Source: an uncultured Coriobacteriaceae bacterium (lineage in GTDB: Bacteria; Actinomycetota; Coriobacteriia; Coriobacteriales; Eggerthellaceae). Taken from it: DNA of 8,168 nt. The notes under the pieces are model-generated. The model was not told the DNA's origin and made no database searches. It worked only from the letters and a program-made list of their open reading frames with translations. Location: the NCBI GenBank assembly GCA_946623915.1, contig CAMORQ010000070.1, positions 1-8,168 of the forward strand. The letters are read 5' to 3'. A program made the translations under genes and the position numbers. This document shows positions 1-6,448 of the stretch, piece after piece; the stretch's first letter is position 1; each line of letters opens with the position of its first letter.

Positions 1-114
1 CGTGTTCGTGTTCGTATCAGTATTGGTGTCCGTATTCGTATTCGTATCCGTGTTGGTGTCCGTATTCGTATTCGTATCCGTGTTGGTGTCGGTGTTCGTA
101 TCCGTGTTGGTGTT
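1..114 (-). repeat. 30-bp in-frame tandem repeat encoding DTNTDTNTNT in the kinase tail
   Basis: Three full 30-bp units lie at 1-30, 31-60 and 61-90, plus a degenerate partial unit at about 91-114. The units at 31-60 and 61-90 are identical. The unit at 1-30 differs from them at four bases, all third codon positions and all synonymous, so the 10-residue peptide is unchanged. Being a multiple of three, loss or gain of a unit keeps the frame and would only change the length of the extracytoplasmic tail. The array reaches the window edge, so its full copy number is not visible. Confidence 0.93.
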
Positions 115-2100
115 GTTATCCGACGAGCTGCTGCTCGGATCTTCGCTGGCCGGTTCGGGTTCGGGCTGTGCGCCCCAGAGGGTGACAACGAGCGTGACGT
201 CGTGCCGTATGTCGGTGATGGTGCCCGAAGTGGATGTGCCGTAGTTCACTGAACCGTCCGTGACGCTTACGATGCTGTAGTTTTCCGGCACGGTAATGTA
301 GTAGCCCACCGATCCGCCGTCAGCGACCGAATAGGAGTCGAGCGCCACGTTCGCCGCCGTCGTGCTGGGGTCGGCGTAGATTTCCGCGTAGACCGAATGC
401 ATCAAGGCGCCGTCGCTGATGGTGATGGACACGGTGTCCCCCTTGCGCAGTTTTTCGCCGGCAGCGGGGTTCATGGACATGACGTTGCCCTGTGTGACTT
501 CTGAACTGTGGTCGTGGTACACCTCGACGCTGAATCCCTGGTTGCGCAAGGTTGCCGTGGCGTCGGCCTCGCTGCGTCCAACGACGTTTTCCACGGCGAT
601 CATATCGGCGCCCTTGGACAGGATGTAAGTAATAGTGCTGCCCACATCGACCGAAGATCCCGCTGCGGGGTCTTGCCTGATGACCAGGCCTTCGTCGACC
701 GTATCGGAAAACTCCGCGTCCCCTTCGTGTGCAACTAAGCCAACCGATTCGATGAGCTGCTTTGCGCCGGCGGCGTCGCTGCCGGCTAGGTCGGGGACGG
801 CTACCTGTTCTTTGCCCGCCGACACGACAAGCGTGATGCTGTCACCCCGTTTGGCTTCGCTGCCTGCAGCGGGATTCGTGCGGATGATCTGGCCCGATGG
901 GTAGTCGTTGTCGTAGGCTTCCTGGACCCCGGCGATGGTGTAGCCGGCCTCTTCCAGGACGGTCGTAGCTGCTTCGACCGTCTTACCCGAAACGTCGGGA
1001 ATGGTGCCTGGTTTGTTTGCGCCCCCTCCGGCCAGGAAAAACGCCAAGGCCGCAATGGCCGCCAAGGCAGCAAGGATACCCACGACGATAGCCGCAGTGC
1101 GCCCTTTGCTCGAGTGCGGCTCTTCCTCTTCTTCGTAGTAGGGAGGCATGACATAGCCGCCGCTCTGGTCGACCGATGGCATGACCGACGTGCTTTCATA
1201 AATCGGCGTGCTCATGTTGGGAAGCGGGTCAGACGCGACGCCGGCTACCTCAGCGCCGCCTAAGCTGACCATGCGTCCGGCCAGATAGTCGTTCAGTGCG
1301 TGTTTCATATCCCCGACGGTGGCGAAACGTGCCGTCGGGTCTTTTTCCATGGCTTTCAGGATGATGTCTTCCAGTCCCGGATCGAGATTGGGGTTGATCT
1401 GGGAGGGTGGCACGGGCATTTCCTGGACCTGTTTGGTGGCCACGGTCACCGAGTCGCTGCCGTCGAAGGGCAGCTTGCCTGTGGCGGCTTCGTAGAGGAC
1501 CACGCCAAGCGAATAGATGTCGCTTGCCGCAGTGAGGTCTTTGCCTTGTGCCTGCTCAGGCGATATGTAGTGGGCGGTTCCAAGCACGGTGCTCGTTTGG
1601 CCCTGCATGGAATTCTTGGCGCGCGCGATGCCGAAATCCATCACCTTCACGTTGCCGTCGGGCTGCACCATGATGTTTTGGGGTTTGATGTCGCGGTGGA
1701 CGATGTCCTGGTTGTGGGCGACGGAAAGCGCCTGGCACACCTGCGCACCGATTTCGGCAACTTTGCGCTGGTTGATCGCACCGCGCTGTTTTATGGCCGT
1801 TTTCAGGTCGGACCCGCGCACGTATTCCATGACGATGTAGTACGTGCCGTCGTCCTGGCCCCAGTCGTAGACGTTCACGATGTAGGGGCTGGACAGGTTC
1901 GCGGCTGCAGCGGCCTCCTGTCGGAAGCGCTTGGTGAATTCGGCGTCAGCGGCGTATTGGGGCAGCATCACCTTCACGGCGACCATACGCCCGAGCACGC
2001 GGTCTTGTGCGCGATAGACTTCGGCCATGCCACCGATGCCGATACGCTCGGTGATCTGGTACCGATTGCTTAAAACCCTGCCTTTCATGCTTCCGTTCAC
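1..2100 (-). CDS. pknB: PASTA-domain transmembrane Ser/Thr protein kinase (PknB type), 3' end outside window
   Basis: Open from a GTG at 2100 to the window edge without a stop (700 codons seen). It is a membrane kinase that phosphorylates cell-wall and division proteins, with PASTA domains that in this family bind muropeptides or lipid II. Seen: kinase domain about residues 14-270 with the glycine loop GIGGMAEVY (21-29), Lys43 in AVK, Glu62, HRDIKPQN (135-142, catalytic Asp137), DFG (155-157), a Thr-rich activation loop (T169, T171) and SPE (180-182). A juxtamembrane linker with an acidic Glu run (323-327) follows, then one membrane helix (about 335-357) and three PASTA repeats (about 362-428, 432-497, 499-563). 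After these come an extra beta-rich segment (about 565-643), a Glu-Pro and Ser-rich stretch, and a Thr-Asn/Thr-Asp repeat tail (661 onwards). The GTG start is chosen because AAGGAG lies 7 nt upstream; the ATG four codons later (2088) is too far from it. It is the only kinase seen, and no pknA precedes it. The true C-terminus is unknown. Confidence 0.95.
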   Translation of the reverse strand, partial: MNGSMKGRVLSNRYQITERIGIGGMAEVYRAQDRVLGRMVAVKVMLPQYAADAEFTKRFRQEAAAAANLSSPYIVNVYDWGQDDGTYYIVMEYVRGSDLKTAIKQRGAINQRKVAEIGAQVCQALSVAHNQDIVHRDIKPQNIMVQPDGNVKVMDFGIARAKNSMQGQTSTVLGTAHYISPEQAQGKDLTAASDIYSLGVVLYEAATGKLPFDGSDSVTVATKQVQEMPVPPSQINPNLDPGLEDIILKAMEKDPTARFATVGDMKHALNDYLAGRMVSLGGAEVAGVASDPLPNMSTPIYESTSVMPSVDQSGGYVMPPYYEEEEEPHSSKGRTAAIVVGILAALAAIAALAFFLAGGGANKPGTIPDVSGKTVEAATTVLEEAGYTIAGVQEAYDNDYPSGQIIRTNPAAGSEAKRGDSITLVVSAGKEQVAVPDLAGSDAAGAKQLIESVGLVAHEGDAEFSDTVDEGLVIRQDPAAGSSVDVGSTITYILSKGADMIAVENVVGRSEADATATLRNQGFSVEVYHDHSSEVTQGNVMSMNPAAGEKLRKGDTVSITISDGALMHSVYAEIYADPSTTAANVALDSYSVADGGSVGYYITVPENYSIVSVTDGSVNYGTSTSGTITDIRHDVTLVVTLWGAQPEPEPASEDPSSSSSDNNTNTDTNTDTNTDTNTNTDTNTDTNTNTDTNTDTNTNT

Positions 2101-2107
2101 GTTTAAT

Positions 2108-2113
2108 CTCCTT
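2108..2113 (-). promoter_or_regulatory. Ribosome binding site that fixes the kinase GTG start
   Basis: On the minus strand AAGGAG is followed by a 7-nt spacer (ATTAAAC) and GTG at 2100. This is an ideal spacing for GTG, whereas the downstream in-frame ATG would have a 19-nt spacer. The strong site suggests the kinase is translated independently of the upstream gene. Confidence 0.8.
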
Positions 2114-2121
2114 TTGGATAC

Positions 2122-2161
2122 ATGCTGGTGGCACTAAGGTTAAACTTTAATGCCATAGCAT
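2122..2161 (-). other. Imperfect inverted repeat between the fusion gene and the kinase gene
   Basis: The arms ATGCTGGTGGCA (2122-2133) and TGCCATAGCAT (2151-2161) pair over 5+5 bases with a small 2-by-1 internal loop, and the intervening loop of 17 nt is AT-rich (TTAAACTTTAA, 2140-2150). It sits in the only sizeable gap of the operon (2101-2168), just ahead of the kinase ribosome site. No T-run follows the arm on the transcribed strand, so it does not look like an intrinsic terminator. It could be an mRNA processing or stability hairpin, or it could be chance. Confidence 0.35.
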
Positions 2162-2168
2162 ACCGCAT

Positions 2169-4934
2169 TTACAGCTCTCCTTGCACTTGCAGAGCCGTAC
2201 TTAACACATTATTTGCCCTACTTGCTGCATCGGTGTAACCGTCGGCCCCTTCTTCGAGGACGATGGCGACCACAACCTTGCAATCTTCGGCGGGTCCCAT
2301 CCCGACGAACCACGAATCGTCGACGTCTTTGCCGGTCTCGGCCGTGCCGGTTTTACCCGCGATCCGCATGTCCCAAATCTGCGCGCCGGTACCCGTGCCG
2401 GATTCGACGACAGTTTCGAGTACGCCGAGGGTGCTCTTGGCGGTTTCGGCGGAAATGGGGCGCGAATACGTCTGGGGCGCTGTGGTGGAAAGCTTCGTCC
2501 CGTCGGCGCTGTAGACGCTGTCTACCAGGTAGGGTTTGCGGATGGTGCCGTCGTTGGCAATGGCGGAGCCGACCATGGCCATCTCGAGCACGGTTGCCTG
2601 GGGTCCAGCCGGGCTTTCGTGCTCGCCGACAGGCTGCCCGACTGCGGCCCAGGCGGTTTCCCACTCGGTCATCTCGCGGGGGTCGGGCATCAGTGATTTC
2701 GAAAGGGAGATTTCGAAATCAGGGCTGTCGTTGAAGCCGAATTCTTCGGAGCTGCGCACGAGTGCATCTTTGCCGATATCCACTCCCAACTGGCCATACA
2801 CCGTGTTCGAAGACCATTGCGTTGCTTCGGCCAGCGTGATGTTGCCCAGGTCGTTTTCGTCGTAGTTGTACACCTGAGCGTTGCCGATTTCTATGGAGCC
2901 GGGGCTGTCGTAGGTGGTTTCGGGTGTGGCGACCTTGTTTTCGAGCGCGGTCGCCAGCGTGACGATTTTGAAGGTGGACCCTGGGGCGTAGAGCGCCTGG
3001 GTGGCGCGGTTGTACAGTGCGTCGCCCGACTCTTCGGCGCCTTCTTCAAGCAAGTAAGCGAAGTCGGAGGCGTCGTAGGTGGGCGAAGACGCCAAGGCGA
3101 GCACCGCGCCCGTCTCGGGATTGAGTGCCACGCACGCCCCGCTGTAGCCGTCCAACGCCGCCTGCGCGGCGTACTGCACGCGCGAATCGATGGTCAGCTG
3201 GATGTCGTTTCCATTCGTCGCAAGCCCGGCATAGGAGTTAAGCACGTCCTTCCAGCTGGAGAAATGCTCGTCGCCCTGCAGCGTGTCGGCCATGCTTCCT
3301 TCGATGCCCGACGACCCGAAACGCACCGACGAATACCCGATGACGTGGCTGGCAAGATTGCCGGAGGGGTAGACGCGGCTGTAGTTGCCGTCTTCGTTTT
3401 GCACGCTCTGCGCCAGGACCACCCCGTCGGCGGTCGACACGGTGCCGCGCTCGCGGTTGGCCTGCCGCTCGAGTGTGTGGCTGTTCTGCGGCATGGAGCG
3501 GTACATGTCCGCCTGCACCACCATGATCAGCGTCAGGTTTGCCACAAGCGCTGCGAACAGGATGGAGAACACGATCATCAGGTTGGTCAGGCGCCGTCCC
3601 AGGGAAACGCGTCCGAGCACGCTGTTTTCCGCGGGATTGTTGCGGATGGTGCCGGTGCTTATCTCGGTTTCGATGCCGGTGCCCTCGTCACCGCAGCGCA
3701 GCAGCAGTCCCACGGCGATGAAGCTGGCCAGAAGCGACGATCCACCTTGGCTGATGAAGGGAAGCGTCAGGCCGGTCAGCGGGATGAGCCTGGTCACGCC
3801 GCCGACGATGATGAACGCCTGGAGCACGATGGAAGTGGTCAGACCACAGGCAATAAACGAGCTGACGTCGCTTTTCGCACGCGCCGCCGTGACCATGCCA
3901 CGGATGGCGAAGCACAGGTACAGCAGCAACACGCCCGCCGCGCCCAGAAGCCCCGTTTCTTCGGCGATGGCGGCGAATATGAAGTCGCTTTCGACGATGG
4001 GGATAAGGTCGGCGTAGCCTTTGCCGATGCCCGTGCCGAACATGCCGCCGTCGGCCATGGAATAGATGGCCTGCGTTAGCTGGTAGCCGGTGTTGTTGGG
4101 GTCGGCGAAGGGGTCGAGCCAGGTGTTCACGCGCACTTGCACATGCGAGAAGATGCCCCACATGGCAATGGCGCCAAACGCGGCCAGCGCCAACGCCACG
4201 GCCACGTAGAGTTTCTTGCCGCTGGCGATGTAGAGCATGGCGATGAACACGAAGAACACGACAAGGGCGCTGCCCAGGTCTTTTTCGAAGATGACGATGA
4301 CTAGGGAAATGCCCCACATGATAAGCAGGGGCAGCAACGTGCGGAAGTCGGGCAGGCGCAAGGGCCCGGCCTTTGCGGTGAACACGGAAAGCATTTCCCG
4401 GTTGACGGCCAGGTAGCCGCCCAGAAACAGCACGATCAAAATCTTGGCCACTTCGCCTGGCTGGAAGCTGAACCCTCCGATGCCCAGCCAGATGCGGCTG
4501 CCGTAGATTTCCTGCCCGATGAAGGGCAGCATGGGGGAAAGCAGCAGCACGAAGCCTGCGACCATCAGCGTATACTTGTAGTCGGCTACACGGTCGATGT
4601 TACGCACCAAAATGAGCACGGCCACCATGGCCACGATGCCGGCGTAGAGCCACATCACCTGGCGAACGGCCAGGTCAGGAGCTAGTCTTGTGACGAAGGC
4701 GATGCCGATGCCCGACAACGCGAAACTCAAAGGAAGGATAGCGGGGTCGGCGCCAGGCGCCCAGATGCGCACCGCGAAATGCGCCAGCGCGAACGCGCCG
4801 AAGATGCCCAGGGGAACGCCGAGGGTTTCGACGCTTATGCCCAGGCCCTGGTTCACGACGATCATCGCGTAGAGCAGGACGACCAGAGGGGCTGCCAGCA
4901 ACAGCAAGAGCAGTTCGGTGTTGCGCCGCGTCAT
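2169..4934 (-). CDS. SEDS peptidoglycan polymerase fused to class B penicillin-binding protein (RodA-PbpA fusion)
   Basis: One uninterrupted 921-residue frame carries both halves of a wall synthase. Residues 1 to about 412 are a polytopic SEDS glycosyltransferase that in this family polymerises lipid II. It shows GSRIWLGIGGFSFQPGE (145-161, QPGE where QPSE is common), FEKDLGSAL (216-224), and the large extracytoplasmic loop ending IVESDFIFA, whose Asp317 corresponds to the essential Asp of E. coli RodA TDFIF. A cytoplasmic linker of about 35 residues leads to a new membrane helix (about 451-473) and a PbpA-like transpeptidase with SxxK at S653-K656, SSN at 708-710 and KTG at 861-863. No GT51 domain is present, so it is class B. 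Topology fits: the SEDS C-terminus is inside and the PBP helix carries the catalytic domain outside. ATG at 4934 overlaps the phosphatase stop (ATGA), with GAGG 7 nt upstream; the stop is TAA. In mycobacteria rodA and pbpA are adjacent separate genes here. RodA rather than FtsW is inferred from that synteny. Confidence 0.95.
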   Translation of the reverse strand: MTRRNTELLLLLLAAPLVVLLYAMIVVNQGLGISVETLGVPLGIFGAFALAHFAVRIWAPGADPAILPLSFALSGIGIAFVTRLAPDLAVRQVMWLYAGIVAMVAVLILVRNIDRVADYKYTLMVAGFVLLLSPMLPFIGQEIYGSRIWLGIGGFSFQPGEVAKILIVLFLGGYLAVNREMLSVFTAKAGPLRLPDFRTLLPLLIMWGISLVIVIFEKDLGSALVVFFVFIAMLYIASGKKLYVAVALALAAFGAIAMWGIFSHVQVRVNTWLDPFADPNNTGYQLTQAIYSMADGGMFGTGIGKGYADLIPIVESDFIFAAIAEETGLLGAAGVLLLYLCFAIRGMVTAARAKSDVSSFIACGLTTSIVLQAFIIVGGVTRLIPLTGLTLPFISQGGSSLLASFIAVGLLLRCGDEGTGIETEISTGTIRNNPAENSVLGRVSLGRRLTNLMIVFSILFAALVANLTLIMVVQADMYRSMPQNSHTLERQANRERGTVSTADGVVLAQSVQNEDGNYSRVYPSGNLASHVIGYSSVRFGSSGIEGSMADTLQGDEHFSSWKDVLNSYAGLATNGNDIQLTIDSRVQYAAQAALDGYSGACVALNPETGAVLALASSPTYDASDFAYLLEEGAEESGDALYNRATQALYAPGSTFKIVTLATALENKVATPETTYDSPGSIEIGNAQVYNYDENDLGNITLAEATQWSSNTVYGQLGVDIGKDALVRSSEEFGFNDSPDFEISLSKSLMPDPREMTEWETAWAAVGQPVGEHESPAGPQATVLEMAMVGSAIANDGTIRKPYLVDSVYSADGTKLSTTAPQTYSRPISAETAKSTLGVLETVVESGTGTGAQIWDMRIAGKTGTAETGKDVDDSWFVGMGPAEDCKVVVAIVLEEGADGYTDAASRANNVLSTALQVQGEL

Positions 4935-6019
4935 TTCTTTTCCTCGGCCATGTCGGCCTTGTACTGGGCGACCAGTTCGTTGGCCGCGTCAAGGTTTTCT
5001 GCATGCACGCCGCCTTCCTGCAAGCGCTTGGCCACGCCAGGCTGCAGGTCGGAGATTTTCACGTCGGTCACGTGGTCCAGGTGCGACAGCTCTATCCCCA
5101 GTACCGATCCGGGTGTGCCCTGGTAGACGGCCACCATGCCGTTTTCTTCGACTAAATAGGCGCTTTGCTGCGAAAACAGAAACGCGCCTACGCTTACGGC
5201 GGCCAGCAGAATGGCCAGGACCAGCGCTATGCCAGCGGCGCGCAGCCTGCTCGAGCGCACAGCATCTTTTTCCTGCTGCCGCTGACGGCCTTCGATGTCC
5301 ACTACGACGACCGTGATGTTGTCGTGCCCGCCTTCGGCGATGGCTTCGTTGACCAAGGTTCCTGCTGCACGCTGCGGGTCGCGCGTGCGCACGAGGATGC
5401 GCTCCATGCGTTCGTCTTCCAGCATGCCCGACAAGCCGTCGGAGCACAGGAGCAGCCTGTCGCCAGGGGACACGTTCAGCTCGTAGAGGTCTGGTTGCAT
5501 GTCGGGGTCGCTGCCCAATGCGCGCGTGATCACCGAGCGCCGCGGATGGACGCGGGCCTCTTCTTCGGTGAGCTCGCCTGCCTCTATCATGTCGGCCATC
5601 AGGGAATGGTCGCGGGTCAGCTGCTGAAGGCGTTCGTTGTGAAGCAGGTAGGCACGGCTGTCGCCTACCTGCGCGATGGCTAGTCGTTCCCCTTCGAGCA
5701 CCGCTGCGGTGAGCGTGGTGCCCATGCCGGCGCGCCCTTTCTTGTTAGCGGCTGCTATCACGGCGTAGTTCGCTTCGATGACGGCGCGTGCGAGCGCTTC
5801 GGTGTCGGCTGTGTCGGGGGCGTGCTCGGCTACGGTGCGCACCGCGATTTCGCTGGCCACTTCGCCTGCGGCGTGGCCTCCCATGCCGTCGGCCACCGCG
5901 TACAGCGGTGGGGACACGACCAAGCTGTCTTCGTTGTGCTCGCGCACGCATCCGATGTCGGTGCGGGAGCCGAACGTGGGCGTGTTCTTGCGGGGTGTTG
6001 CGCGCGGACGGTCGGGCAT
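4931..6019 (-). CDS. pstP: Membrane-anchored PP2C-family Ser/Thr protein phosphatase (PstP type)
   Basis: A 362-residue metal-dependent phosphatase expected to dephosphorylate the cognate kinase and its targets. Seen: the PP2C domain (about 15-243) with REHNED (26-31), DGMGGH (44-49), GTT (100-102), GDSR (119-122), SDG (193-195) and GHDN (231-234), so the acidic metal ligands of the family are all present. A basic, Gln-rich linker (245-260) leads to one membrane helix (about 262-282), then an extracytoplasmic tail of about 80 residues containing VAVYQGTPGSVLGIELS and DLQPGV. I recall a similar arrangement in mycobacterial PstP. The ATG starts 4 nt after the fhaB stop with no good Shine-Dalgarno (only TAGG about 13 nt away), suggesting translational coupling to fhaB. 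Its last codons overlap the start of the wall synthase. Function is firm from motifs; the role of the external tail is not known to me. Confidence 0.95.
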   Translation of the reverse strand: MPDRPRATPRKNTPTFGSRTDIGCVREHNEDSLVVSPPLYAVADGMGGHAAGEVASEIAVRTVAEHAPDTADTEALARAVIEANYAVIAAANKKGRAGMGTTLTAAVLEGERLAIAQVGDSRAYLLHNERLQQLTRDHSLMADMIEAGELTEEEARVHPRRSVITRALGSDPDMQPDLYELNVSPGDRLLLCSDGLSGMLEDERMERILVRTRDPQRAAGTLVNEAIAEGGHDNITVVVVDIEGRQRQQEKDAVRSSRLRAAGIALVLAILLAAVSVGAFLFSQQSAYLVEENGMVAVYQGTPGSVLGIELSHLDHVTDVKISDLQPGVAKRLQEGGVHAENLDAANELVAQYKADMAEEKK

Positions 6020-6023
6020 GTTT

Positions 6024-6437
6024 TTACGCGTACCTAACTTTTATAGTCACGTCGCCGATGGTGACCACGTCCTTGTCGCGCAAGGCGACTGGCTGCACGA
6101 TGGGGGAATCGTTGACCAGGGTTCCGTTGGTCGATCCCAAATCTTCCACGAACAGGTTCTGTCCCATCAGCGAAAAGCGCGCATGACGTCCGGAAACGAA
6201 GGCGGCGCCAATCACGATGTCGGCGCCGGGGTTTCGTCCCACGATCACGGGTCCGTGCACGGCGATCTGCACGCCGCGCAGTTCCTTCGGTCCGCTCTCT
6301 ACGGCGATGGTCCAGGACTTTTCCTTAGCGCGCTGTCCGCGAACCAGTCCGATGCCGGTTTTCATGATGGCGAACAGGAACAGGTAGAGCAGGGCGACGA
6401 AAAGCAAACGGCCTATGAGCAGGGCGACATCGATCAA
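6024..6437 (-). CDS. fhaB: FhaB-type membrane-anchored FHA-domain protein
   Basis: A 137-residue protein with an N-terminal membrane helix (about 5-25) and a C-terminal FHA domain (about 64-137), which in this family binds phosphothreonine. Signature residues are visible: VGR (66-68), SGRH (82-85) and LGSTNGT (100-106). It should sit on the inner face of the membrane and recruit proteins phosphorylated by the PASTA kinase to the wall machinery, as FhaB (FipA) does in mycobacteria. The start is TTG at 6437: AGGGAG lies 5 nt upstream, overlapping the fhaA stop, and the nearby ATG is out of frame. The gene is 9 nt from fhaA and 4 nt from pstP. Length and layout are typical of the family. Confidence 0.93.
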   Translation of the reverse strand: MIDVALLIGRLLFVALLYLFLFAIMKTGIGLVRGQRAKEKSWTIAVESGPKELRGVQIAVHGPVIVGRNPGADIVIGAAFVSGRHARFSLMGQNLFVEDLGSTNGTLVNDSPIVQPVALRDKDVVTIGDVTIKVRYA

Positions 6438-6442
6438 GGGGT

Positions 6443-6448
6443 CTCCCT
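6443..6448 (-). promoter_or_regulatory. Ribosome binding site for the fhaB TTG start, overlapping the fhaA stop
   Basis: On the minus strand TAGGGAG is followed by ACCCC and TTG. The fhaA TAG stop (6449-6447) shares bases with the Shine-Dalgarno. The 5-nt spacer supports the TTG at 6437 as the true fhaB start and implies that translation of the two FHA genes is linked. Confidence 0.7.

Noticed and set aside
2..244. Plus-strand Val/Phe/Ser repeat peptide that looks like a hydrophobic protein
   Set aside because: It is the reverse reading of the DTNTDTNTNT repeat of the kinase tail; the kinase frame continues unbroken through it.
1300..2073. Plus-strand open frame (257 codons) antisense to the kinase domain
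   Set aside because: It is a shadow of the kinase gene, whose catalytic motifs read perfectly on the minus strand.
2817..4079. Plus-strand open frame (420 codons) antisense to the SEDS-PBP gene
   Set aside because: It overlaps the catalytic regions of a firmly identified protein, and its translation is Arg/His/Gly-rich low-quality sequence with no motif.
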